DNA from: Sphingobacterium faecale
GTDB lineage: Bacteria; Bacteroidota; Bacteroidia; Sphingobacteriales; Sphingobacteriaceae
Assembly (NCBI RefSeq): GCF_016746095.1
Contig: NZ_JAERTY010000013.1
Location: 62,001-126,000, forward strand
Reading direction: 5' to 3'
Length of the DNA stretch: 64,000 bases
The position numbers and the translations under genes were made by a program. This document shows, piece after piece, positions 1 to 8,520 of the stretch. How positions within the stretch are numbered: position 1 is the first letter of the stretch; every line of letters begins with the position of its first letter. The notes below the pieces were generated by a model. It saw nothing but the letters and a program-made list of their open reading frames with translations. It did not search any database and was not told where the DNA came from.

Positions 1-868
1 ACATCGCATTGTACTGTCCATTTTCTAGGATGGCAAAGTCAAATGGACCATGCGCATTACCGATCTCTTTAAAGTGCTTGCCATAACCACTATCACCTCC
101 TATAAATATCCGTTTAGAGCCTTTGAGCACAAATGAAGACCACAACGTTGTGTTTCGCTTGAAGGTACGTCCTGAAAAATGCCTTGCGGTGGTCGAGTGG
201 ATCTGGAATCCATCAATTTCTGCATGCTCTCCCCAATAGAGTTCTGTGATCTGTCCTGCGGGATATCCCCATTTTTCTAGATGTGCACCTACACCTAGTC
301 CCGTTACGATATGTTTGACCTTGTCCTTGAGCTTCATAAAGGTGTTATAGTCCAGGTGATCCCAGTGATCGTGTGTGATAAAAAGGATATCGATCTCTGG
401 TAGGTCGTCTACCTGATAATTGTATTCACTCTCAAAGGCACGTACACTCACCCGGACTGGTGTAGCATATTTGCTGAATACCGGATCCACCAATATTTTT
501 TTTCCATCCAGTTGGATATAATAAGAAGAGTGTCCAAACCATACATAGAGATTACTGTCTATAGGTAAGTTATGAAGGTTGTTTTTTTCTACAGGAATCA
601 GGTCTTTGGGGATGTTCTTTACTTTTTTCGCAAAGAAGAATTCATGGAGCATTTTTGAGTAACTCGTTCCTTCGGCAAGTGCGGGCGTGTCCTCTAGGTT
701 ATCAAAAGCCCCATCTTTATAATTAGGTTTGCTTTCCATCAGCGCCAAGCGGGAACCGTTGGCTTTTTTTCCAAATCTATCATGTTGCATGTACAATAGT
801 GTCGCCAGAACAAACAGTACAATGAGGGCTAGGATTACCTGCATACTTCGTTTTAAAAACTTTATCAT
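1..868 (-). CDS. MBL-fold metal-dependent hydrolase (UlaG/NAPE-PLD-like), C-terminus outside window
   Basis: The reading frame opens at an ATG at 868 on the minus strand and runs off the left edge, so only about 289 residues are visible. An N-terminal hydrophobic segment (about residues 8-20) suggests membrane anchoring or export. A metal-binding block THDHWDHLDY near the middle gives the HxHxDH signature of the metallo-beta-lactamase fold, and a later GGDSGYG block supplies the conserved Asp. The approach to the motif (VWFGHSSYYIQLDGKKILVDP) is typical of the UlaG/NAPE-PLD-like branch, which hydrolyses phosphodiester or lactone substrates. The exact substrate cannot be told. It is transcribed away from the lipase at 936, with an inverted repeat between the two genes. 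Confidence 0.85.
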   Translation of the reverse strand, partial: MIKFLKRSMQVILALIVLFVLATLLYMQHDRFGKKANGSRLALMESKPNYKDGAFDNLEDTPALAEGTSYSKMLHEFFFAKKVKNIPKDLIPVEKNNLHNLPIDSNLYVWFGHSSYYIQLDGKKILVDPVFSKYATPVRVSVRAFESEYNYQVDDLPEIDILFITHDHWDHLDYNTFMKLKDKVKHIVTGLGVGAHLEKWGYPAGQITELYWGEHAEIDGFQIHSTTARHFSGRTFKRNTTLWSSFVLKGSKRIFIGGDSGYGKHFKEIGNAHGPFDFAILENGQYNAM

Positions 869-882
869 CTCTTCTTAATATC

Positions 883-924
883 TAAAGTTATGTGAAATAT
901 TCTAATCTAAAAGTCATAACTTTA
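883..924. promoter_or_regulatory. 10-bp inverted repeat between divergent genes
   Basis: TAAAGTTATG at 883-892 is repeated as its exact reverse complement CATAACTTTA at 915-924, with a 22-bp spacer. Each arm contains TAACTTTA reading outward, one base away from the Bacteroidota -7 element TAnnTTTG, so the pair may be back-to-back promoters for the hydrolase (minus) and the lipase (plus), or an operator. No clear -33 TTG was seen. Confidence 0.4.
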
Positions 925-935
925 ACAAGCTACAT

Positions 936-2072
936 ATGATATATACTATACCCATGACGTTACCTGCCATTTGGAAACGGAGTATTCTCGGTTTTTCCTT
1001 TGTTTTCTTTTTCTTTTTGAGTGCTTCTTCTCAAGTCCTGCAACGAGGCTTTGACCCAGATGAATTTGCTGAAATTTTAGCTGTTAATTCACGTTTTTCG
1101 GAGAGTCCACAGATGGCCCAATATATTCCGCCACCGGCGCGCTCCAGGTTGCTTTATAAAAGCGGTGAGTTCGGTCTGGTCAATCATTGGCAGTTGTGGC
1201 TTATGGACGAGCGTGTTGCGGTTATTTGCACCCGCGGATCCACCAGAGAAGGCGAGAGCTGGCTGGCGAATCTATTTGCTGCACAGATTCCTGCCAAAGG
1301 AGTTCTGCATATCGAGAAGGATTTTGAATTTGACTATTCTTTGGCGGAGCACCCCCGCGCAGCGGTACATGCAGGTTACGTTTTCAGTTCGGCTTTCCTG
1401 CTTCGTGATGTGTTGCCCAAGATGGATTCTTGTTATCAGGCCGGTGTAAGGGATTTTATCCTGTCCGGGCATAGTCAGGGGGGAGGCATCACCTATATTA
1501 TGAGTGCTTATCTATTGCAAATGCAAAAAGCAGGTAAGCTACCGGCAGATATGCGTATCAAGGTATATACCAGCGCAAGTCCCAAGCCCGGCAACCTTTA
1601 TTTCGCTTACGACTATGAGCATAGCGTAGGAGAGGGCTGGTCACAACATGTGGTTAATACCGAAGATTGGGTGCCACAGTCTCCTTTTACGGTGCAGACT
1701 ATTGCGGATCTGCCCGACGTCAACCCCGTGCCCGCTCTACGTGTTACGCTCAAAAAACAGAACTTTTTCAAACGTTTGTTTTTTAACTCACTTTATAAGA
1801 AGATGACAAACCCATCGCAAAAAGCGGTAGACCGTTATCAAAAATACTTGGGCAAGTTTACGGGCAAGCAGATCAAGAAATACTATCCCGATTTCGTAAT
1901 CCCTGATTTTGTCAATAGCAACGAGTATGTACGTACCGGCAAGCAGGTGGTGTTATACCCAGATAGTGGTTATTTTGAAAAATTTGATTATAGCAAGGAT
2001 AAGACTAAGATCATGCTACATCACTCGACGGTTGCGTACTATTACCTGCTCAAGCAAACCTATGAGAAGTAA
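936..2072 (+). CDS. secreted lipase, class 3 (alpha/beta hydrolase) family
   Basis: This 378-residue protein has a long hydrophobic signal segment (about residues 15-32) ending near ASSQ, so it is probably exported. The central motif GHSQGG is the nucleophile elbow of serine lipases, preceded by a strand as in Lipase_3 proteins. A downstream VVNTEDWVP segment is a good candidate for the catalytic Asp, as in class 3 lipases where 'D.VP' follows the elbow. Histidines near the C-terminus (MLHHSTVAYYY) could supply the catalytic His. An ATG at 954 is an alternative start that still keeps the signal peptide. It stands alone, divergent from the hydrolase gene. Substrate is unknown; acylglycerols are the family norm. 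Confidence 0.75.
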   Translation: MIYTIPMTLPAIWKRSILGFSFVFFFFLSASSQVLQRGFDPDEFAEILAVNSRFSESPQMAQYIPPPARSRLLYKSGEFGLVNHWQLWLMDERVAVICTRGSTREGESWLANLFAAQIPAKGVLHIEKDFEFDYSLAEHPRAAVHAGYVFSSAFLLRDVLPKMDSCYQAGVRDFILSGHSQGGGITYIMSAYLLQMQKAGKLPADMRIKVYTSASPKPGNLYFAYDYEHSVGEGWSQHVVNTEDWVPQSPFTVQTIADLPDVNPVPALRVTLKKQNFFKRLFFNSLYKKMTNPSQKAVDRYQKYLGKFTGKQIKKYYPDFVIPDFVNSNEYVRTGKQVVLYPDSGYFEKFDYSKDKTKIMLHHSTVAYYYLLKQTYEK

Positions 2073-2188
2073 AGAGTCAGTTTTTTAAATAACTTTTATT
2101 ATTCGTAATACAGAGCACGTATTGTAAAGCGATTTGTCGTTCTTATCAGACTTCTTTAATTTTAATCCCATAATACGTTATAGCGAGC

Positions 2189-3562
2189 ATGGCAAAACAA
2201 ATAAAGGCATTAAAATGTCCACAATGTGGTAGTGTAAAGAAGCAGAATGTTAAAGAGGACCATTATATCTGTAACCATTGCGGTACCGAATATTTTTTGG
2301 ACAACGACGATATCAACGTTAATATCAGACATCAGTACGGAGATAATGGCCTTGACCCCAAAGTCAAACGTATAATAATATTAGGTTTGGCAGGTTTTCT
2401 GTTGCTTCTTTTTTTTGCGAGCATTATCCGAAACTGTGGAAGTAGTAATAGTACATCGACGGCTGTTTATTCAGCCATATCAACCAAAGAAAAATCCTAT
2501 GTCGAGCGAATCAAGGGATACTTGGCTTTTACGGCTTATAACAGCAGCAATCCAATGTTGCTCTTTGTCGTGGCCCGTGGTAAGGATAGCTTTGATAGAG
2601 AGAATGCCGAGTATTTTGCTCGTTTCTATGATCCGGTGAAGGAAAAAATTGTCAACGATATCCTATTGCTGAGGTGGAAAGAAGACTTTTATATACAGAG
2701 TCGAACTTTCGCTGATGGTGTTCTTTATATCTGTGCTGATAAAAGTAATAAGGTGCTCAAGGTCGACCCGGCAAAGAATGAAGTCGTAGATGTAACCGAG
2801 ACGTTTTTTGCAGGGGTGCCCGAGTTTGCATCTGGGATTGCTACATTAAAATTTATGCAGGAGGTAGAAGGTGATGGATTCCGGATCATGACCAATGATG
2901 GTAAAGAATATTATTATTACCCTTTGGTCCGTAAAATCTATAAAGATCATTCCGAACGTCGTAATGCAGGTATAGGTATGTCATCTTTATTGCCAGGAGC
3001 AAAGCCTTTGATACGTTATGCCCTTTCGGAGAAGAGCAGGGACTATCCAGACGAAAAAATACAATTGGTCAAATATTGGTATCAGCACAACCCAGGTTAT
3101 CCGATCATGCTGCCGTACTCTTATCAGGTTGTATGGGAAAAGGTATATGATTATCCCAAGAAATCGGGTGTTTATTATGGTTCATTTCCTTATACAAAGA
3201 AACTGTTTAAAGAATCACGGATTAATAAATTCGTAGATCTTACTCCTGACCGTTTGTATTTTGAAGCCAAGATCGAATATCAGGATAGTGCCAATGTGTA
3301 TATCTCCGGACTGCCCAATGCGAATCCCGAGGGTAATAGGTACCTGCAGAAGATAGATACAGAGACGGGCAAGATTGTGTGGAACTATACGCCAGCGAGT
3401 GATAGCTATTCTTTCGATACAGATATGTACGGTTATGCCGGCGGTCTTGTATTTGCCTATTATGATAGAGCTTCTACGGCCCGTACCAATCATCTGATCA
3501 TTATGGGCAACGATGGGACAATTGTAAAAGATATAAATAAGGACGAATTATTTAAAAAGTAA
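2189..3562 (+). CDS. zinc-ribbon, single-pass membrane protein with large exterior domain
   Basis: The N-terminus holds a zinc ribbon: cysteines C10, C13, C28 and C31 in two CxxC knuckles. A transmembrane helix follows at about residues 61-80, and then about 375 residues that read as beta-rich repeats with a PQQ-propeller-like strand near the end (TGKIVWNYTPASDSY). The order puts the zinc ribbon in the cytoplasm and the propeller-like part outside. The gene begins 116 bp after the lipase and ends 3 nt before the SPFH gene, so it heads a three-gene operon. I do not recognise a named family beyond the ribbon; a role as a membrane-bound sensor or scaffold is inference. Confidence 0.6.
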   Translation: MAKQIKALKCPQCGSVKKQNVKEDHYICNHCGTEYFLDNDDINVNIRHQYGDNGLDPKVKRIIILGLAGFLLLLFFASIIRNCGSSNSTSTAVYSAISTKEKSYVERIKGYLAFTAYNSSNPMLLFVVARGKDSFDRENAEYFARFYDPVKEKIVNDILLLRWKEDFYIQSRTFADGVLYICADKSNKVLKVDPAKNEVVDVTETFFAGVPEFASGIATLKFMQEVEGDGFRIMTNDGKEYYYYPLVRKIYKDHSERRNAGIGMSSLLPGAKPLIRYALSEKSRDYPDEKIQLVKYWYQHNPGYPIMLPYSYQVVWEKVYDYPKKSGVYYGSFPYTKKLFKESRINKFVDLTPDRLYFEAKIEYQDSANVYISGLPNANPEGNRYLQKIDTETGKIVWNYTPASDSYSFDTDMYGYAGGLVFAYYDRASTARTNHLIIMGNDGTIVKDINKDELFKK

Positions 3563-3565
3563 AAG

Positions 3566-4570
3566 ATGGGATTATTCAATTTTTTCAAAAAACAAGTCGC
3601 TACAGTCATCGAATGGCAGCCTCAGGCTCCAGGATTGTTGGTGTGGAAATATCCTGCAGTGACAGATGAAATAAAAAACGCGAGTAAATTGATTATTGCT
3701 CCAGGGCAAGGATGTGTCCTGGTGTATGAAGGCAAGATTACCGATGTGATCGATAGCGAGGGCGTTTACAATATCCGTACAGACAATCATCCCTTTATTA
3801 CGTCATTGCTCAAGGTTGCTCAGCTGTTTGAGAGCGAACATAAGATGGGCCTTTACTTCTACCGCAAGGCAGAGGTCGTTAATCAGGGCTGGGGTACATC
3901 CTCACCCATCAAATATATGGACGACTACTATAAGATTCCTATCCAGTTATCGGCCTTTGGTAATTTTTCATACCGTCTTGGCGATGCAGGGCGATTTTTT
4001 ACGGAATATGTCGGTTCACAGGATCGTTATAGTACCGAATCATTTCGTGAGGCAATACAGGCTCGTATCCAACAGGTGCTGACCTCTTGTTTTGCAGAAG
4101 AAAAGATGCCTTATACCAAGATCGATGCCGAGATTGCGCGGTTGTCTACGATTATGAAAGATCGGCTTATACAGGATTTTGAAACCTTTGGCCTGGTGCT
4201 CCGCGACTTTAGGATCGAAGGCAACTCGTTTGATGAGGAGACACAGACCCGTATCGGTAAGATTGCAGATATCACGGCCGACAGGCATGCTGCCTCTGAA
4301 GGTGGACTCAGCTATGTGGAGCTTGAAAAATTGAGAGCCCTCCGTGATGCTGCGAAAAATGAAGGCGGCCTTGCTGGAGCAGGGGTCGGCCTCGGTGCAG
4401 GTATGAGTCTGGGTAAGGTGTTCAGCAATTCCATTGACGAAGTCACGCAACCTACCGTAGGTGTCGATCCGATGGAGCAGTTGCGAAAGCTCAAGCTTTT
4501 GTTGGATGAAAACATCATTACCCAAGAGGAGTTTGAACAGAAGAAGAAAGAATATTTAAATAAACTGTAG
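3566..4570 (+). CDS. SPFH-domain protein with C-terminal SHOCT motif
   Basis: This 334-residue protein belongs to the SPFH/virion-core-protein group (YdjI-like). It opens with the typical IEWQPQAPGLLVWKYP stretch, has the SPFH fold across about residues 30-230, a Gly/Ala-rich linker (GGLAGAGVGLGAGMSLGK) and a SHOCT domain at the end (LLLDENIITQEEFEQKKKEY). Proteins of this group assemble on membranes and often travel with zinc-ribbon partners, as here: the gene starts 3 nt after the ribbon protein and is followed 3 nt later by a small membrane protein. No signal peptide is present, so it acts at the cytoplasmic face. The precise function is unknown. Confidence 0.8.
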   Translation: MGLFNFFKKQVATVIEWQPQAPGLLVWKYPAVTDEIKNASKLIIAPGQGCVLVYEGKITDVIDSEGVYNIRTDNHPFITSLLKVAQLFESEHKMGLYFYRKAEVVNQGWGTSSPIKYMDDYYKIPIQLSAFGNFSYRLGDAGRFFTEYVGSQDRYSTESFREAIQARIQQVLTSCFAEEKMPYTKIDAEIARLSTIMKDRLIQDFETFGLVLRDFRIEGNSFDEETQTRIGKIADITADRHAASEGGLSYVELEKLRALRDAAKNEGGLAGAGVGLGAGMSLGKVFSNSIDEVTQPTVGVDPMEQLRKLKLLLDENIITQEEFEQKKKEYLNKL

Positions 4571-4573
4571 GTC

Positions 4574-4795
4574 ATGAAGCATATCATTACATTTCTATTC
4601 ATCGTGTCCTTACTTGTCGTTGGCTTTGTCTCGCTCAATTATATGTGGAACTGGGTTGTTGTGGATTATACACAGCTTTCAAAAGTGGCTATTTCCATTT
4701 TTGTTTTTATTTTCATTGCCACAGGTCTAGCGATGGTGTTCAGCGCCGCCTATGCGCGTCCGAAGAACCAGACCGACGTAGGTAAGAAAGATTAA
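4574..4795 (+). CDS. small two-helix membrane protein
   Basis: A 73-residue protein with two hydrophobic helices (about residues 4-24 and 36-59), a short loop between them and a polar tail. It starts 3 nt after the SPFH gene, and its TAA stop lies at the edge of the terminator hairpin at 4794-4837, so it is the last gene of the zinc-ribbon/SPFH operon. It could be a membrane anchor for the SPFH assembly. The family is not recognised. Confidence 0.6.
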   Translation: MKHIITFLFIVSLLVVGFVSLNYMWNWVVVDYTQLSKVAISIFVFIFIATGLAMVFSAAYARPKNQTDVGKKD

Positions 4796-4837
4796 CAATG
4801 AGGCCTATCTATATAAAACAGGATAGGCCTCATTGTT
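4794..4837. terminator. bidirectional intrinsic terminator
   Basis: A perfect 16-bp stem (4794-4809 with 4822-4837) surrounds a 12-nt loop. It lies between the convergent ends of the SPFH operon (stop at 4795) and the GH3 gene (stop at 4843 on the minus strand), so it can serve both. There is only a short T tract, but the stem is strong. Confidence 0.75.
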
Positions 4838-4842
4838 GATTA

Positions 4843-7143
4843 TCAGTGTAACGTCCTAGGATCTAGAGTGAAAGTAGCTGTTTTCGTATCGGCCGAGTTT
4901 GTGCCGATGTATACTTTAAATTCGCCAGGTTCTGTCGTATATTTCAAATCAGTATTATAAAACTTCAAATCGTCTTCGGTCAATGTGAAGGATACCGTTT
5001 GGTTTGCACCTTTTTTAAGAAATATTTTCTGAAAACCTTTGAGTTCCTTGACCGGTCTGGTGATACTAGCTACGACGTCTTGAATATAGAGTTGGACAAC
5101 TTCCTCCCCATCATATTCTCCTGAATTGGTGATGGTGACCGACGCTTTTATTTCACCATCCGGAGATAGTCTTTGGCGATCCAACACTATTTCGCTATAG
5201 TCAAATTTAGTATAACTAAGGCCATAGCCAAAAGGATACAGAGGGGCGTTGTCTACATCGAGGTAGTTGGATTTGAATTTTTGAAACCAAGGAGCGTTGC
5301 TCAGTGGCCGTCCAGTATTTTTATGCGCATAATACAAAGGGATCTGTCCTACATTCTTTGGAAAAGTTGCCGTGATTTTTCCGGATGGATTGATATCGCC
5401 AAATAAAACATCAGCTACTGCTTTGCCTGTCTCCGTGCCACCAAACCATACGTTGAGAATCGCGGGTACATTTTCCTGTTCCCATGTTAATGTCAGGGGT
5501 CTCCCGGTAAATAATACAAGTACTACAGGTTTGTCTGTTTTCAGGAGTGCCTTCAGTAGATTTTGTTGTGTTTTTGGGATCTGAAGATCGGTACGGCTTG
5601 AGCTTTCTCCCGACATCTCTGACGATTCACCGAGTGCGGCGATGATGACATCAGCCTCTTTGGCGACAGTTAGTGCTTCCTCGATGATTTCTGCCTCGGG
5701 TCGTTCATCTCTAGGGATCGTGCGACCAAACATAGTTGCTCTTTCTTGATAAGCATGGTCGGTAAGAAGGTTTGAACCAAGGTGGGTGAGTATCTGGACC
5801 TGATCACCCATGACTTCCTTCATCCCGTCGACGAGCGATAGGGTTTGAGCATGGTCAGCGCTGACACTCCAGGTGCCTGGCATATTGGCACCAGTATTTG
5901 CCAAGGGGCCTATAACAGCGACAGTTCCCTTTTTCTGTAAAGGTAACACTTTATTTTCATTTTTAAGCAGGACAAATGTCTTTGTGGCTGCTTCACGGGA
6001 TTTGGCCCGATTTGATTCTGTAAATAGTTGTTGTTTGGCTCGTTTTTCATCGCAATAACGAAATGGGTCTTCAAATAGCCCTAGTTTATATTTCAGCATT
6101 AAAACATTTCTACAGGCATCATTTATGCGTTGTTCCGTTACTTTTTTCTGGAGTAAAGAATGCTTGAGTGTATGAAGAAAGCCTTCGCCTACCATATCCA
6201 TATCTAATCCAGCTTGTAGTGCCAATGCCGATACCGTCTGTAGGTCCCCCAGTCCATGGTCTATGAGTTCGTTGACCGATGTATAGTCCGATACAACCAT
6301 TCCTTCAAATCCCCATTGTTTACGAAGCACTTCTGTTAATAGCCATCGATTGGCAGTCGCGGGTATCCCATTTATATCGTTGAATGAGGTCATTACGCTA
6401 GCAACACCTGCATCTACCGCTGCTTTGTAAGGAGGCAAGTATTCGTTATACATTCTATGTAGACTCATATCAGTGCTATTATAATCACGACCTGCCTCGG
6501 AGGCCCCGTAAAGTGCAAAATGTTTGACACAGGCAGCCATTGTATGATGTGAAGAAAGATCTCCCCCCTGTAGACCATTGATCATAGCTGTGGCGATTTT
6601 TGCTCCCAAATAAGTATCTTCACCGGAGCCTTCTGATATGCGACCCCATCTAGGATCTCGTGATATATCTACCATAGGCGAAAATGCCCATTGAATACCA
6701 TCTGCTGTGGCTTCAGTGGCAGCGATACGTGCTGTTTCTTCAATCAGGGGCATATCCCAGCTTGCCGCGAGCGCCAAGGGGATAGGGAAGATAGTACGGT
6801 AACCGTGTATCACGTCTATTCCAAATATAAGAGGGATCTTTAGTCGGGAGTATTTTATCGCTAGCTCTTGCGTTTTACGTATTTTTGTAGGTGTACTCAT
6901 GCTAAATATTCCACCTATTTGGCCTGATTTGATTTTCGTTTCTACATCTGTAGATACAACTGAACCAGTCATAGTTTCCCCTGCAGTTACGAGGTTCAGT
7001 TGACCTATCTTTTCGTCGATGGTCATCTTTTTCATCAGATCGTCTACAAATTTATCTGCTTTTTGTTCCTGTGCCTTTAAAACGACGGGCAGTAGCAGGC
7101 TGTTCAGCAGTACCATTACGATAGTTCTGTACATCATGTTCAT
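4843..7143 (-). CDS. bglX: glycoside hydrolase family 3 beta-glucosidase
   Basis: This 766-residue exported enzyme has a signal peptide (about residues 1-25), a GH3 TIM-barrel domain, the (alpha/beta)6 domain, and a C-terminal fibronectin-III-like domain (about 670-750). The nucleophile is the Asp of VVSDYTSV, residue 286. KHFALYG and SRDPRWGR blocks are typical of the BglX branch. It should release glucose from the non-reducing end of beta-glucosides in the periplasm. Its ATG shares one base with the stop of the GH144 gene (TAATG), so the two are translationally coupled. Next to a GH144 enzyme, sophoro-oligosaccharides are the most likely substrate, as for related Bacteroides enzymes; this is inference. 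The symbol is by similarity only. Confidence 0.9.
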   Translation of the reverse strand: MNMMYRTIVMVLLNSLLLPVVLKAQEQKADKFVDDLMKKMTIDEKIGQLNLVTAGETMTGSVVSTDVETKIKSGQIGGIFSMSTPTKIRKTQELAIKYSRLKIPLIFGIDVIHGYRTIFPIPLALAASWDMPLIEETARIAATEATADGIQWAFSPMVDISRDPRWGRISEGSGEDTYLGAKIATAMINGLQGGDLSSHHTMAACVKHFALYGASEAGRDYNSTDMSLHRMYNEYLPPYKAAVDAGVASVMTSFNDINGIPATANRWLLTEVLRKQWGFEGMVVSDYTSVNELIDHGLGDLQTVSALALQAGLDMDMVGEGFLHTLKHSLLQKKVTEQRINDACRNVLMLKYKLGLFEDPFRYCDEKRAKQQLFTESNRAKSREAATKTFVLLKNENKVLPLQKKGTVAVIGPLANTGANMPGTWSVSADHAQTLSLVDGMKEVMGDQVQILTHLGSNLLTDHAYQERATMFGRTIPRDERPEAEIIEEALTVAKEADVIIAALGESSEMSGESSSRTDLQIPKTQQNLLKALLKTDKPVVLVLFTGRPLTLTWEQENVPAILNVWFGGTETGKAVADVLFGDINPSGKITATFPKNVGQIPLYYAHKNTGRPLSNAPWFQKFKSNYLDVDNAPLYPFGYGLSYTKFDYSEIVLDRQRLSPDGEIKASVTITNSGEYDGEEVVQLYIQDVVASITRPVKELKGFQKIFLKKGANQTVSFTLTEDDLKFYNTDLKYTTEPGEFKVYIGTNSADTKTATFTLDPRTLH

Positions 7144-8489
7144 TACTTCAAATAAGGGCTGTCAAATCCAAGTTTTTTTAAACCGACTTTCACTTCAGGA
7201 GCTTGCATGAAAAGATCCCATATTAATCCTGAACGGTAGTTTTCAATCATGATGACAATAGGTCCTTGGTCAATAGCGAGATAGCGTTTGGGAAACCAGT
7301 TTTCAGTTTCGCTATAGGCATCATAAAAACCATAAGTACCCCATACTTTGGATTGAAGATGATCAAATAGATAGCGGGCAAATGCAATACTCTCTTTTGG
7401 TGTGTAGGGGATGGATGAAAGTGCTGCGGTAGGGGATATCACTCCGCTATCGTTGTCTGGGTGATGGGCATCGTATCCTTTTATCGAGTAACTTGCAGTC
7501 CAGCCCCAGCCTTTATCCGCTCCATATCCTTTATAACCCGACGGGTTAGAATTGGCATAAGCGATATTTATTTTTGTATGATTTGTGACCACCTCTCCGT
7601 AGTCGGCGTACTTATCTGTCAGACCTTTAGGATTCAGACCTAGAAAACTGTAATGTGACCAAAATAAAGGGCCGATCTGACCTTCCTTGGAATTGTGTTT
7701 TAGGATAGTAGGGATTTCATATTTACTGGTAGGCGTTTTTATAGCGCCGGATCTAGCCCAGCCTTCGTGGTATACCTGAGGTGTTATAGCATGTTGTGGA
7801 GATGCCGCTGCCAGTACATATGCGATAAGGCATTCGTCAAATCCTTGAATAGCATGGTTCATTCCAAAACCATGATCTGGGCTCCAATGCCAATAAAGTA
7901 CATTTTTTTGATTGGTGTAGAAATTCCAATCTATATCTTTCCATAGACTGTCTGCTTTGGCGGCAATAGATTTTTGTGCCACATCTCCCGCTTTTAGATA
8001 TTCGCGTACTGTAATGAGACCTTGTGCCAAAAAAGCAGTTTCTACGATATCGCCACCATTATCTTTATCTGAAAAAGCCATTACAGTACCTAAATCACCA
8101 TTGTACCAATGGGCCCAGGCCCCGTGAAAGCGGGGGACTGAGGCTAGAAAATTTATCGCTTTATTCAATTGAGCTTCTCCCTGTTCTTTGGTTATAAACC
8201 CCCGCTCCATGGCCACTACTGTAGCCATCAGTCCAAAACCACTACCACCGGTTGTTACCACCTGTTGATCATTTAATGGATAGTCTCCATCGATATGTAT
8301 ACGTTCACGGGCTAACCCAGATTTAGGGTTAGCGCCTTGGTAGAAATATTGAAAAGTTTGTTGCTGAATTTTAGTTAACAAAGAGTCTTCAGATGATTCT
8401 GGTGCCATGTGATTTCCTGTTTTTACGGTATTGTCAGAGCATCCAGAGAGATAAGTAACGGCAATTATTAAAAATAAGTTGATTCGCAT
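7143..8489 (-). CDS. GH144-type endo-beta-1,2-glucanase lipoprotein (glucoamylase-like domain)
   Basis: A 448-residue lipoprotein: hydrophobic signal and lipobox LSGC with Cys17, so probably membrane-anchored in the outer membrane or periplasm. The rest is one (alpha/alpha)6 domain of the glucoamylase-like type used by GH144. Visible landmarks are GGSGFGLMATVVAMERG, GGDIVETAFLAQGL with acidic residues typical of the active site, HWSPDHGFGMNHAIQGFDE and PTAALSSIPYTPKES. GH144 enzymes cut linear beta-1,2-glucan to sophoro-oligosaccharides. It lies between a DUF4886 gene and a GH3 beta-glucosidase in a SusCD operon, which fits. Catalytic activity cannot be proven from sequence; the family name formerly used is DUF1793-independent 'glucoamylase domain'. 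Confidence 0.82.
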   Translation of the reverse strand: MRINLFLIIAVTYLSGCSDNTVKTGNHMAPESSEDSLLTKIQQQTFQYFYQGANPKSGLARERIHIDGDYPLNDQQVVTTGGSGFGLMATVVAMERGFITKEQGEAQLNKAINFLASVPRFHGAWAHWYNGDLGTVMAFSDKDNGGDIVETAFLAQGLITVREYLKAGDVAQKSIAAKADSLWKDIDWNFYTNQKNVLYWHWSPDHGFGMNHAIQGFDECLIAYVLAAASPQHAITPQVYHEGWARSGAIKTPTSKYEIPTILKHNSKEGQIGPLFWSHYSFLGLNPKGLTDKYADYGEVVTNHTKINIAYANSNPSGYKGYGADKGWGWTASYSIKGYDAHHPDNDSGVISPTAALSSIPYTPKESIAFARYLFDHLQSKVWGTYGFYDAYSETENWFPKRYLAIDQGPIVIMIENYRSGLIWDLFMQAPEVKVGLKKLGFDSPYLK

Positions 8490-8520
8490 AAAAAATAAAC
8501 TAGATAAATAGTATGGTGTT

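Noticed and set aside
4040-4525. Open frame of 161 codons on the minus strand
   Set aside because: It is antisense to the SPFH gene and has no signal, domain or independent upstream signal.
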